The notes under the pieces: model-generated
What the model was told of the DNA's origin: nothing
Seen by the model: only the letters and a program-made list of their open reading frames with translations
Database searches by the model: none
Source of the DNA: an uncultured Xanthomonas sp.
GTDB taxonomy: Bacteria > Pseudomonadota > Gammaproteobacteria > Xanthomonadales > Xanthomonadaceae
Length of the DNA: 64,000 nucleotides
Direction of reading: 5' to 3'
NCBI GenBank assembly: GCA_943912265.1
Contig: CALTTS010000003.1
Span: 1 to 64,000 of the forward strand
Shown here: in pieces, positions 16,783-26,920 of the stretch
How positions within the stretch are numbered: the first letter of the stretch is position 1
Layout: the number at the start of each line of letters is the position of its first letter
Position numbers and translations under genes: made by a program

Positions 16783-17883
16783 ATGTTCGAGATCCTCGAC
16801 ACCTCCGGCCACGAGCAGGTCGTCTACTGCCATCACCGCGACAGCGGCCTGCGCGCGATCATCGCCCTGCACAGCACCGTGCTCGGCCCCGCGCTCGGCG
16901 GCGTGCGCATGCGCCCCTATGCCAGCGAGGCCGAGGCGCTGAACGACGTGCTGCGCCTGAGCCGGACGATGACCTACAAGAACGCGCTGGCCGGGCTCAA
17001 CGTGGGCGGCGGCAAGGCGGTGATCCTCGGCGACCCGAAGACCGACAAGTCCGAAGTGCTGTTCCGCGCGTTCGGCCGCTTCGTCGAGACCCTCGGCGGG
17101 CGCTACATCGCCGCCGAGGACGTCGGCACCGACGTCGAGGACATGGAGCGGATCTATCTGGAAACCGGCAGCGTCACCGGCGTGCAGCCCTGGCACGGCG
17201 GTTCCGGCGACCCCGGCCCGTTCACCGCCTACGGCACCCTGCAGGCGCTGATGGCCACGATCAACCGCAGGTTCGGCCACGAGGAAGTGGGCAAGGTCAG
17301 CATCGCCGTGCAGGGCCTGGGCCACATCGGCATGGAACTGCTGAAGCTGCTCAAGGAGCGCGGCGCCCGTCTGCACGTCAGCGACTTCGACCCGGAGAAG
17401 GTGGAGCATGCCGTCACCGCGTTCGGCGCCGAAGCGGTGAAGCCCGAGCAGCTCTACGACCTGCCGGTGGACGTGCTGGCCCCGTGCGCGGCCGAAGGCG
17501 GGATCACCGCCGAGGTCCTGCCGCGGCTGAAGGCCCGGGTGATCTGCGGCCCGGCCAACAACCAGCTCGCCAGCCACGCGGTCGGCGACGAACTGCACCG
17601 CATGGGCATCCTGTACGCGCCCGACTACGCGGTGAACGCCGGCGGCGTGATGAACGTGGCGCTGGAACTGGACGGCTACAACCGCGAGCGCGCGATGCGC
17701 ATGATGCGCGGCATCTATCACACCCTGAACCGCGTCTACGACCTGTCCGAACGCGAGGACATCGCCCCGCAGCACGCGGCCGACCGCCTGGCCGAGGCGC
17801 GCATCGACGCGATCGCGCGGATGAAGATGCCGCTGGGCCGGCACGCCCCGCACTTTGCCGGCAGGGCCCGCAACGAACGATAG
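16783..17883 (+). CDS. Glu/Leu/Phe/Val dehydrogenase (leucine dehydrogenase type)
   Basis: 366-residue NAD-dependent amino-acid dehydrogenase that deaminates branched-chain amino acids to 2-oxo acids. The catalytic region YKNALAGLNVGGGKAVI includes Lys66 and Lys78, matching Lys68/Lys80 of Bacillus leucine dehydrogenase. An entry motif GPALGGVRMRPY and a Rossmann fold (VQGLGHIGMELLKLL) follow. Length (366) fits leucine dehydrogenase (364-366) better than glutamate dehydrogenase (about 450). The ATG at 16783 starts MFEILDTSGHEQ, the usual family start; upstream in-frame codons were rejected. It stands alone after rne. Confidence 0.9.
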   Translation: MFEILDTSGHEQVVYCHHRDSGLRAIIALHSTVLGPALGGVRMRPYASEAEALNDVLRLSRTMTYKNALAGLNVGGGKAVILGDPKTDKSEVLFRAFGRFVETLGGRYIAAEDVGTDVEDMERIYLETGSVTGVQPWHGGSGDPGPFTAYGTLQALMATINRRFGHEEVGKVSIAVQGLGHIGMELLKLLKERGARLHVSDFDPEKVEHAVTAFGAEAVKPEQLYDLPVDVLAPCAAEGGITAEVLPRLKARVICGPANNQLASHAVGDELHRMGILYAPDYAVNAGGVMNVALELDGYNRERAMRMMRGIYHTLNRVYDLSEREDIAPQHAADRLAEARIDAIARMKMPLGRHAPHFAGRARNER

Positions 17884-18042
17884 AACGATAATAGATACAG
17901 ACCCGGCATCGGCGCCGTCACGCCGACCGCCTCCCGACGACACCCTGCACCGCCCCCTTCCGGGCAGAACCCGGACCGTACCCTGCATCGCGCCAGCCCT
18001 GAGGCAGCCGGATCCTTTTCCCACTGCTGCAAGGAACGCGCC

Positions 18043-18780
18043 ATGCGCACCCGCAATACCCGCTGCACCTCCCGTCCGCTGCTCGCCGCCGCCCTCGCCC
18101 TGGCCCTGATGCCGGGCGCACTGCTGGCCGCCGGCCAGGACGACCTCGACTACACCCACCAGGAACGCTGGCACGGCGTACTCGACCACTCGCAATCGCC
18201 GGTCGACATCGTCACCGCCAGCGCCGTCGAGGCCGACAACAAGGAATCCTCGGCGATCATGCTGTCCAGCAAGCGCGCCCCGGGCCAGGTCGCCGACACC
18301 GGCCACGCCATCCAGGTCAATACCGGCGCCGCCGAAGCGCTGATCCGCGGCCGCCACTTCCGCCTGACCCAGTTCCACTTCCACTCGCCCAGCGAGCACA
18401 CCGTCGACGGCAAGGCCTATCCGCTGGAAGGGCACTTCGTGTTCCGCGCCCAGGACGGCCGGCTGGTGGTGATCGGCGTGATGTTCGAGGAAGGCAAGGC
18501 CAATCCGGCCATCGAGCCGGTGCTGGCGCAGCTGCGCCACCCCGACGTGAAGGCCTCCGATGTCGACGTCGCCGGCCTGCTGCCCGACGACAAGAGCTAC
18601 TACCACTACATCGGCTCGCTGACCACGCCGCCGCTGAGCGAGAACGTGGAGTGGTACGTGCTGGCCAAGCACGTCACCCTGTCGCACGACGAGCTGGAAG
18701 CGCTGCACCAGCGCTACCCGCACAACAACCGCAACATCCAGCCGATGTACGACCGTCCGCTGATCCATCACGCGGACTGA
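18043..18780 (+). CDS. alpha-type carbonic anhydrase, periplasmic
   Basis: 245-residue secreted zinc enzyme interconverting CO2 and bicarbonate. A Sec signal peptide (..LLAAALALALMPGALLAA) is followed by the alpha-CA fold. Zinc ligands are His112 and His114 (QFHFHSPSEH) and His131 (LEGHFVF), with spacing +2/+17 as in Neisseria carbonic anhydrase. The conserved SLTTPPLSENVEWYVL block near the C-terminus is present. It is a single gene converging on the autotransporter with a strong hairpin between them. The call is secure. Confidence 0.95.
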   Translation: MRTRNTRCTSRPLLAAALALALMPGALLAAGQDDLDYTHQERWHGVLDHSQSPVDIVTASAVEADNKESSAIMLSSKRAPGQVADTGHAIQVNTGAAEALIRGRHFRLTQFHFHSPSEHTVDGKAYPLEGHFVFRAQDGRLVVIGVMFEEGKANPAIEPVLAQLRHPDVKASDVDVAGLLPDDKSYYHYIGSLTTPPLSENVEWYVLAKHVTLSHDELEALHQRYPHNNRNIQPMYDRPLIHHAD

Positions 18781-18808
18781 CGCGCCCGGCCGCAGGCCAT
18801 GCGTTCCC

Positions 18809-18843
18809 GACCGGCCCGGCGGAGGCTCTCCGCCGGGCCGGTC
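18809..18843. terminator. bidirectional terminator between carbonic anhydrase and autotransporter genes
   Basis: Perfect 16-bp stem (GACCGGCCCGGCGGAG with its complement, loop GCT) between two convergent genes, 29 nt after the carbonic anhydrase stop and just 6 nt beyond the autotransporter stop. There is no long U-tract on either strand. Confidence 0.65.
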
Positions 18844-18848
18844 GCGTT

Positions 18849-21737
18849 TCAGAACCCCGCCGAGAACCGCGCCGACCAGCTGCGCACCGGCCCGTATGTC
18901 CCGGCGCGCTGGTCGAAGCCGAGACTCCAGGCCGAATTCCGCCCGTCCGCGGCTTCCACGCCCAGGCCGAACACGCCGCCCGAGCGCGCCGCCGCGGCTT
19001 CGGGCAGCGCCGCCCACGCCTCGGCGCCGGCGTAGCGGGCCATGATCGACAGGCCGTCTTCGGCCAGGGTGCCGCGCCATTCGGCGAAACCGTGCACGGC
19101 CACGCGCCGCGCACCGGCACGCCAGGCCCGTTCCATGCGCAGCCCGGCCACCGACTGCGCCAGAGCGGCGCGGCTGGCGCCGGCCATCAGGCCGAAGCCG
19201 TCCGCCCCGCCTTCGACGAAACCGTCGCGGTCCAGGCGCACGTAATCCGCGCCGACGTAGGGCGTCAGCGCCGCGTCGGCGCGGCCGAAGCGATAGCCGG
19301 CCTCGAGCGCGGCGGCGAGATAGCGGCTGGCATACGTGCTGCCGGTGCCCGCGTAACGGTCGCCGAGCAGCAGCTGGCGCTGCATCTGCCGTTCGATCCG
19401 GCCGGCGCCGAGCTGGCCGAGCGCATAGGCCTTGGCGGAGGCCGTGCCGGCGTAGAGCCGGGCCTCGGTCTGGCGGTCCAGGTCGTGGTCGCGGCCGTCG
19501 AAACGGCTGTCGGTGAGGGTCTGGCCGAAGGACAGGCCGACCACGCCCGGGCCGAGCCGCGCCTCCGACCCCATCAGCCAGCCATCGGACTGGAACCGGC
19601 CGCCTTCGCCCTGCCCCGGCCCGCCGACGCGCCGGTACCAGTTGCCCGATGCCGGCGGCTGCGCGGCCAGGTCGGCCAGGCGCGAGGACAGCACCCGCCG
19701 GTTGGCGGCGATCGCGTCGAACGCGGCCGCGTCGGCCTGCGCGTGCAGCCCGCCGGACAGGCTGCGCAGCGCGCGTTCGGCCTGCGCCGCATCGGCCACC
19801 TGCTGCAAGGCGCCGGCACCGTCGATGAACCCGCCGCCGATGGCCGCACCGCCGCCGGCCAGTTGCCCGTCGATGGCCTGCATCGCCGATTCCAGCCGCT
19901 GCGCCGAGGCGGTGACGATGCCCGAGCCCAGGCCCAGCGCGGCCACGGCCTTGCTCACGTCGATGCGATTGACGTTCAGGAACACGCTGCCCGCGTCGTA
20001 GCCCAGCGACGCATCGAGGAACACGTTCGGCGCCGACTTCAGGCTGGCGAAGGTGCCGCTCACCGCCTGCGCCGTCAGCAGGGTTTCCTTCGCCGTGGTG
20101 GTGTAGCCGCTTTTCACGCCCAGCACGCTGAGCTGGCCGGCCAGCGTGGCCGTGCCGTTCACCGTGAACGGGTTGCCCAGCCACACGCCGAGGTTGCCGT
20201 CGGCGTACTGGGTGAACGACGCGGCGCTGGCGTTGCCCGAGGCCGTGGCCAGATAGGCGCCGTGGTTGTAGACCGCCTTCGACGCGCCGCCCGACCACAC
20301 AGTGGCGCCGTTGGACACGTACAGGTCGGACGCGGCATTGCCGCCCTTCAGGTACAGGCCGCCGGCCTGCACGCGGGTGTCGCCGGTGTAGGACGAGGCC
20401 TCGGTCAGGATCAGCGTGCCGCTGCCGGCCTTGCTCAGCCCGCCGGCGCCGACGATGGCGTTGCGCCAGGTCGAGGTGCCGGTGAACGACACGCTCACGT
20501 CGCCCCAGGCGAAATTGCTCGGCCCGTTGGCGGCCTTGCTGACGTCGAGCAGGCCCCAGCCGAACACCGCGTCCACGCCCGGCTCGCCCAGGTCCCTGGC
20601 CGCGCCGAGGATAGTCTGCCGCACCAGATCGTTGTTGAAGTACGGGAAGGCCGCCCACACCACCGCCGCCGCGCCGGACACCTGCGGCGCGGCGAACGAG
20701 GTGCCGCCGCCCTGCCACAGGTCGTAGCTGCCGTCCGTGCTCCTGGCCTTGGGGTCGATGAAGATCACGTCGCCCGGCGCGGCCAGGCAGTAGTTCATCG
20801 CGATGCCGCACTGCTGCGAATACGCGGTGAGCTGGGTCGGGTTGGCCGGGTCGAGCGCCACCACGGTCAGCCAGCCTTTTTCCAGCGCGCTGTCGTGGGC
20901 AAGGCTCGGCAACGCGGCGTTGTCCGAGGGATTCAGGCGCAAAACGGCATCGTCGCCCGCATTGCCGGCGGCAAACACGACGATGCCGCCACGGCCGGCC
21001 ACGAAATCCTTCCACGCCGTTGCCAGCTCGGTGGTCAGTGCCGGATCGTTCCAGTACAGGCCGCCCCAGGAGTTGTTGATGATCTTCGCGCCGGCATTGG
21101 CCAGCTGCGCGTCGAGTTGCCGGAAGTAGTCGCCATAGCCCTGGCCGGCGGTGATTTCGTTGCCTTCGCCGGAACCATCATCGGTGGGCGGCGTGTCGCC
21201 GATGAAGCGCGAAGACACGATCGAGGCCTGCTGCGCCACGCCGCCGCCCCAGTTGCCCACGGCCGAGCCGGCCGCCATCTCGGCCACCACGGTGCCGTGG
21301 CCGACGGCATCGTCCACGCTCAGGTCGTTGCCGCTGGCGCCCACGTTCACGTAGTTCGCCAGCACCCGCCCGGCCAGGGCCGGATTGCCGCGGTTAACGC
21401 CGGTGTCGAGCACGCCGATCGTCACGCCCTGCCCGAGCAGCCCGGCGCCGATGGCACCGGCGGCATTGGTCAATTGCAGGTGCTGGCTGTACTGCGGCAG
21501 CGTGGCGGCCGCCGCCTGTGCCGGCACGGAAGGCGGATTGACCGAGGTCAGGCCGGCATCGACGGCCACCGTGGGGGTGAAACCGCCCGGATTGGCGGTC
21601 GTCGCGGCCGGCGGATTGGATTTCGTCCCGCCACCGCCACCGCAGGCGGACAGGGCCAGCGCCAGCGCCGCCCCCGCCAGGACGGGCCGCAACGGCGGCG
21701 GAAACGGCAGACGGCAGGCTCCGGCATGGCGATGCAT
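18849..21737 (-). CDS. subtilisin-like autotransporter serine protease (lipoprotein type)
   Basis: 962 residues in the type Va secretion pathway. The signal sequence ends in a lipobox LSAC (Cys32) followed by a Gly run, so the protein is probably lipidated, like SphB1 of Bordetella and NalP of Neisseria. The S8 peptidase domain carries the full triad: Asp111 (GVLDTGVN), His147 (VGHGTVV) and Ser347 (GGTSFAAPQ). Next come a passenger beta-helix stalk with a PATR-like repeat (LSKAGSGTLILTEASSYTGDTRVQAGGLYL) and an autotransporter beta-barrel covering the last ~270 residues, ending in the terminal Phe of RFSAGF. Start 21737 has SD AAAGGGGA. The substrate is unknown; SphB1/NalP process other surface proteins. 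Confidence 0.93.
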   Translation of the reverse strand: MHRHAGACRLPFPPPLRPVLAGAALALALSACGGGGGTKSNPPAATTANPGGFTPTVAVDAGLTSVNPPSVPAQAAAATLPQYSQHLQLTNAAGAIGAGLLGQGVTIGVLDTGVNRGNPALAGRVLANYVNVGASGNDLSVDDAVGHGTVVAEMAAGSAVGNWGGGVAQQASIVSSRFIGDTPPTDDGSGEGNEITAGQGYGDYFRQLDAQLANAGAKIINNSWGGLYWNDPALTTELATAWKDFVAGRGGIVVFAAGNAGDDAVLRLNPSDNAALPSLAHDSALEKGWLTVVALDPANPTQLTAYSQQCGIAMNYCLAAPGDVIFIDPKARSTDGSYDLWQGGGTSFAAPQVSGAAAVVWAAFPYFNNDLVRQTILGAARDLGEPGVDAVFGWGLLDVSKAANGPSNFAWGDVSVSFTGTSTWRNAIVGAGGLSKAGSGTLILTEASSYTGDTRVQAGGLYLKGGNAASDLYVSNGATVWSGGASKAVYNHGAYLATASGNASAASFTQYADGNLGVWLGNPFTVNGTATLAGQLSVLGVKSGYTTTAKETLLTAQAVSGTFASLKSAPNVFLDASLGYDAGSVFLNVNRIDVSKAVAALGLGSGIVTASAQRLESAMQAIDGQLAGGGAAIGGGFIDGAGALQQVADAAQAERALRSLSGGLHAQADAAAFDAIAANRRVLSSRLADLAAQPPASGNWYRRVGGPGQGEGGRFQSDGWLMGSEARLGPGVVGLSFGQTLTDSRFDGRDHDLDRQTEARLYAGTASAKAYALGQLGAGRIERQMQRQLLLGDRYAGTGSTYASRYLAAALEAGYRFGRADAALTPYVGADYVRLDRDGFVEGGADGFGLMAGASRAALAQSVAGLRMERAWRAGARRVAVHGFAEWRGTLAEDGLSIMARYAGAEAWAALPEAAAARSGGVFGLGVEAADGRNSAWSLGFDQRAGTYGPVRSWSARFSAGF

Positions 21738-21922
21738 GGTGTCCCCTTTCGTGAATGCCCCCGCGCGGAACGGGCGCGTCGGGCGGATATACCGCAAAAC
21801 GTCCTCCGCCGGCAGCACCCCATGCCCGGCAGGCGCGGGCCGGCATGTTGGACCAACGTGCAAGTGGCATGCCCGCGGGCCTGCGCCGATAATCCGGTGA
21901 CTCACGCCATCACGGAACCCCC

Positions 21923-23098
21923 ATGTCGGACATCGTCATCGCCGGTGCCAAGCGCACCGCCATCGGCTCTTTCCTCGGCCAGTTCACCGGCGTGCCCACC
22001 CCGGCATTGGGCGCCACCGCCATCGCCGCCGCCCTTGCCCAGGCAGGCGTTCCGGCAGACGACGTGTCCGAGGTGATCATGGGCTGCGTGCTGCCGGCCA
22101 ACCTCGGCCAGGCACCGGCCCGGCAGGCCGCGGTCGCCGCCGGCCTCCCGTTCTCCGCCGGCGCCACCACCATCAACAAGGTCTGCGGCTCGGGCATGAA
22201 GGCCATCATGCTGGGCCACGACCTGATCAAGGCCGGCTCGGCCTCGATCGTCGTCGCCGGCGGCATGGAGTCGATGACCAACGCGCCGCACATGATTCCC
22301 CACTCGCGCACCGGCAACCGCTACGGCAACTTCCAGGCCGTGGACCACATGGCCTTCGACGGCCTCACCAATGCCTACGACGGCCAGGCGATGGGCGTGT
22401 TCGCCGAAGCCACCGCCGCCAAGTACGGCTTCACCCGCGAAGACCAGGACGCCTACGCCATCGAATCGGTGAAGCGCGCGCAGGCCGCGCAGGCCGCGGG
22501 CGCATTCGCCGACGAGATCGTTCCGGTCAAGGTGAGCGGCCGCAAGGGCGAAGTCGAGCATGCGATGGACGAACAGCCCGGCAAATCCAGCATCGACAAG
22601 ATCCCGACCCTGCGCCCGGCCTTCCGCAAGGACGGCACCGTCACCGCCGCCAGCTCGTCGAGCATCTCCGACGGCGCCGCTGCCACGGTGCTGTTGAGCG
22701 CGGACGAAGCCGGCCGCCGCGGCCTGCAGCCACTGGCACGGATCGTTGCCCATGCCACCCATTCGCAGGAACCGGAATGGTTCACCACCGCCCCGATCGG
22801 CGCGATCCGCAGCGTGCTCGGCAAGGCCGGCTGGAGCCTGTCGGACGTCGACCTGTTCGAGATCAACGAAGCCTTCGCCGTCGTCGCCATGGCCCCGATC
22901 CGCGAACTCGGCATCGCCCACGCCAGGGTCAACGTCAACGGCGGCGCCTGCGCGCTCGGCCATCCGATCGGCGCTTCCGGCGCGCGCCTGGTGGTCACCC
23001 TGATCAATGCTTTGCGCAAGCATGGCGGCAAGCGCGGCGTCGCCTCGCTCTGCATCGGCGGTGGCGAAGCCACGGCACTTGCCATCGAGTTGATTTGA
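21923..23098 (+). CDS. acetyl-CoA C-acetyltransferase (thiolase II)
   Basis: 391-residue biosynthetic-type thiolase condensing two acetyl-CoA to acetoacetyl-CoA, or the reverse. Nucleophile Cys88 (INKVCGSGMKA), His347 (GGACALGHPIGASGAR) and Cys377 (CIGGGEATAL) are all at the usual positions. NEAFAVVA is also conserved. Length 391 matches AtoB/PhaA. Divergent from the autotransporter; no PHA or ketogenic operon adjoins, so its pathway role is open. Confidence 0.95.
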   Translation: MSDIVIAGAKRTAIGSFLGQFTGVPTPALGATAIAAALAQAGVPADDVSEVIMGCVLPANLGQAPARQAAVAAGLPFSAGATTINKVCGSGMKAIMLGHDLIKAGSASIVVAGGMESMTNAPHMIPHSRTGNRYGNFQAVDHMAFDGLTNAYDGQAMGVFAEATAAKYGFTREDQDAYAIESVKRAQAAQAAGAFADEIVPVKVSGRKGEVEHAMDEQPGKSSIDKIPTLRPAFRKDGTVTAASSSSISDGAAATVLLSADEAGRRGLQPLARIVAHATHSQEPEWFTTAPIGAIRSVLGKAGWSLSDVDLFEINEAFAVVAMAPIRELGIAHARVNVNGGACALGHPIGASGARLVVTLINALRKHGGKRGVASLCIGGGEATALAIELI

Positions 23099-23140
23099 AA
23101 GGCCTTTAGCGCCTATTCACGAAAATGACTGCGGATGCGC

Positions 23141-23168
23141 TTGACACCCGATATGAGCGCGTCATCAT
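23141..23168 (+). promoter_or_regulatory. sigma70-like promoter of the Ala-rich lipoprotein gene
   Basis: Consensus -35 TTGACA, 16-bp spacer, -10 CATCAT (4/6 match), 54 nt before the ATG of the following lipoprotein gene. A perfect TTGACA is rare by chance in DNA this GC-rich. Confidence 0.4.
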
Positions 23169-23222
23169 GTTCCCCGGCGCGCAATAGCGCGTTGCCAAAA
23201 CAAACACGACGAGGATTGCAAA

Positions 23223-23519
23223 ATGAGCATCAACAAGCTGCTGATCGCGCTGGCCCTGGGTGTCGCCCTGGCTGCGTGCTCGAAGAGTGAGCCGGCCGCC
23301 GACGCCGCTGCCGACGCCAACGCCGCTGCCGCCGACGCCCAGGCCGCTGCTGATTCGGCCGCTACCGCTGCCGACGCCGCTGCTGCCCCGGCCGCTCCGG
23401 CCGACGCCGCCGCTGCTCCGGCCGACGCCGCTGCCGCTCCGGCTGCCGACGCTGCCGCTCCGGCCGCTGCTCCGGCTGACGCCGCTGCCGCTCCGGCTGC
23501 CGAAGAAGCCAAGAAGTAA
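23223..23519 (+). CDS. alanine-rich small lipoprotein
   Basis: 98 residues. Signal peptide with lipobox LAAC (Cys19), then a mature part built almost only from Ala, Asp and Pro in a loose APADAAAAPA repeat, ending EEAKK. Likely an extended outer-membrane-anchored protein. No catalytic domain is visible and I do not know a function. It has its own promoter-like sequence upstream and a perfect terminator downstream, so it is expressed as a single gene. A second Ala/Asp-rich lipoprotein follows 120 bp later. Confidence 0.75.
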   Translation: MSINKLLIALALGVALAACSKSEPAADAAADANAAAADAQAAADSAATAADAAAAPAAPADAAAAPADAAAAPAADAAAPAAAPADAAAAPAAEEAKK

Positions 23520-23543
23520 TAACTTCTCGCGCTTTGCAGCATC

Positions 23544-23573
23544 GAAAACCGCCGGCTTTTGCCGGCGGTTTTC
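23544..23573 (+). terminator. rho-independent terminator after Ala-rich lipoprotein
   Basis: Perfect 13-bp stem (GAAAACCGCCGGC, loop TTTT, complement) followed by TTTT; textbook intrinsic terminator 24 nt past the stop. Confidence 0.9.
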
Positions 23574-23638
23574 TTTTACGCGCTCTGAACATCCGCTGAC
23601 ATAGATTGCATGGGCAAACCCACCCAAGGAGCAAGCCC

Positions 23639-24001
23639 ATGAAAATCCGTTCGTCCCTGCTGCTGGCCGGCATCGTCATTGCCCTGAGCGCGTGCAACAA
23701 CCCGTCCGCCGAACAGGCCAAGCAGGACGCCCAGGACGCGGCCGACGCCGCCGGCCAGGCCGCGCGGGACGCGGCCGCCGCCACCGATGCCGCCGCCCAA
23801 GATGCCGCCGCCGCGGCCAAGGACGCGGCCGCCGATGCCAATGCTGCGACCCGGGATGCGGTGGCCGACGCCGCCGACGCCACTGCCGATGCCGCCGGCA
23901 AGGCGGCGGACAAGGCGCAGGACCTGGCCGATACCGCCAAGGACAAGGCAGCCGAAGCCAAGGATGCCGCCGAGAAGGCCAAGGACGAAGCGAAGAAGTA
24001 A
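23639..24001 (+). CDS. Ala/Lys/Asp-rich helical lipoprotein
   Basis: 120 residues. Lipobox LSAC (Cys19), then a long amphipathic helix of KDAA/QDAA/DAADAA-type repeats with roughly 11-residue periodicity ending AEKAKDEAKK. It resembles Lpp-like or LEA/apolipoprotein-like helices. ATG 23639 chosen because it begins the signal peptide and is preceded by AAGGAG. Probably a structural or stress-related outer-membrane lipoprotein; the exact role is unknown. Confidence 0.78.
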   Translation: MKIRSSLLLAGIVIALSACNNPSAEQAKQDAQDAADAAGQAARDAAAATDAAAQDAAAAAKDAAADANAATRDAVADAADATADAAGKAADKAQDLADTAKDKAAEAKDAAEKAKDEAKK

Positions 24002-24028
24002 TCCGCTTCGCTTAGGCGGCATCGCCGA

Positions 24029-24056
24029 CGGCGGCAGCGCGGAAACGCTGCCGCCG
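24029..24056 (+). terminator. terminator after helical lipoprotein
   Basis: Perfect 11-bp stem CGGCGGCAGCG with loop CGGAAA and following TTTT, 28 nt after the stop. Confidence 0.85.
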
Positions 24057-24383
24057 TTTTCGTGTCCCAATTCCTCTGCCCGCAGGCTGCCGGCACCGGC
24101 CGGTGCGAGCCGCCCCGGCGCTCTCTTCTCCGGCGGCCGGCCAAGGACGGTCCCGGAAATGCGCCGGGAGGGCAAACCACGGACCGGCAGCGCGCCGGGC
24201 CGATGCACTGGTGGTCCTGCCGGCCCGAGGACGATGCGTGGCACGCGCCGTGCCGAGCGCACGGCCACGGCACGGCCAGCCTCCGCATGCCGGCGGCTCT
24301 TTGCCCAGGGCCACCCATTCCGCACGCGCGGCGCGTGCCATGCCGCCCGCTGGCCGCAGATCCGCGCGGCCCCAAGCCGTCAG
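24057..24383. other. intergenic stretch without recognised gene
   Basis: About 330 bp between convergent genes. Reading frames here have skewed, Arg/Pro-rich translations and no ribosome binding site or family resemblance. I see no RNA gene or repeat. Confidence 0.5.
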
Positions 24384-24629
24384 TCAGTGCTTGCCCGGTC
24401 CACAGTTGTCGCAGCCGCTGCAGCAGGACGCCGCGCTTGCCGCCGGCGGCGCGATGCGCCGCCCCAGGGCCTGCAGCCATGGCGCCCGGCCATCGTGCAG
24501 CAGCGGCAAGGCAAGCGCCGTGCGCAGGCGCCGCACGGCGCCGGGGAACTGCTTCTTCGCCACGACCGCGGCGCTGGCGAGCACGGCCAGCGCGATGGCC
24601 GCGTATTGCAGGAACAGCGAAGCCGTCAT
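24384..24629 (-). CDS. small membrane protein with Cys-rich tail, FeoB-linked (DUF6587-like)
   Basis: 81 residues: one N-terminal TM helix (LFLQYAAIALAVLASAAVVA), a basic middle part, and a C-terminal tail with four Cys (SCCSGCDNCGPGKH). It follows feoB by only 4 nt, in the position occupied by FeoC or by 'FeoB-associated Cys-rich membrane protein' in other bacteria. It resembles neither by sequence closely enough for a firm name. The clustered Cys suggest metal or redox sensing linked to ferrous iron uptake, which is inference. Confidence 0.78.
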   Translation of the reverse strand: MTASLFLQYAAIALAVLASAAVVAKKQFPGAVRRLRTALALPLLHDGRAPWLQALGRRIAPPAASAASCCSGCDNCGPGKH

Positions 24630-24633
24630 CTCC

Positions 24634-26483
<1,850 letters not shown>

Positions 26484-26487
<4 letters not shown>

Positions 26488-26813
26488 GCCGGGCTCCTTT
26501 CCGTCTCCGCCGGAGGCGCGGTATCGGTCACGCCTTCGGCGGCGTCGCCCTCGTGCGGCGTGGCCGCGTCGCGCACCCGGACCCGCGCGGCCTCGGCACG
26601 GCGCAGCGCGAACCGCGTGTAGCCGATCTGCACCAGCAGCGGCTCCGCGCCGACCGGCCCGGCGGCCACCACCTGCACCGGTTCGCCGTGGACGAAGCCG
26701 AGTTCGCGCAGGCGCCGGGCGATCGCGTCGCCCGGGGTGCGATCCTCGACCGACTCGATGATGGCCGGCCGATGCAGCGGCAGCCCGGACAGCGGAACGG
26801 GACGATCCAACAC
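26484..26813 (-). CDS. feoA: ferrous iron transport protein A
   Basis: SH3-like small cytoplasmic partner of FeoB: LSGLPLHRPAIIESV...ARRLRELGFVHGEPVQVVAAGPVGAEPLLVQIGYTRFALRRAEAARVRV is the FeoA fold (KOW-like 'G(F/M)xxG..V'). A ~25-residue acidic/Pro tail extends beyond the usual ~75-85 residues. The start is uncertain: GTG 26813 is given; TTG 26834 would overlap an AT-rich dyad likely to be an operator, and TTG 26810 is also possible. The stop overlaps feoB. Confidence 0.88.
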
Positions 26814-26830
26814 GCGATACCCAGTTGGGA

Positions 26831-26845
26831 ACAATTATCAATTGT
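26831..26845. promoter_or_regulatory. AT-rich dyad upstream of feoA (candidate Fur site)
   Basis: Perfect inverted repeat ACAATT-ATC-AATTGT in otherwise very GC-rich sequence, just upstream of feoA. The minus strand contains TGATAAT, a Fur half-site; the second half-site is poor. Fur control of feo operons is well established in other bacteria; binding here is inference. Confidence 0.4.
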
Positions 26846-26920
26846 AGCATCGCCGCGCACCGGAACCGCCGCCGTGGTCGGCTAGAATGCCGGCCTGTCC
26901 CGAGCCGAAAGGATGCGTTC

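Noticed and set aside
23321..23510. Repeat units in the Ala-rich lipoprotein gene as a CRISPR or VNTR array
   Set aside because: The repeats are degenerate codon repeats for Ala/Asp/Pro inside a coding frame, without constant spacers.
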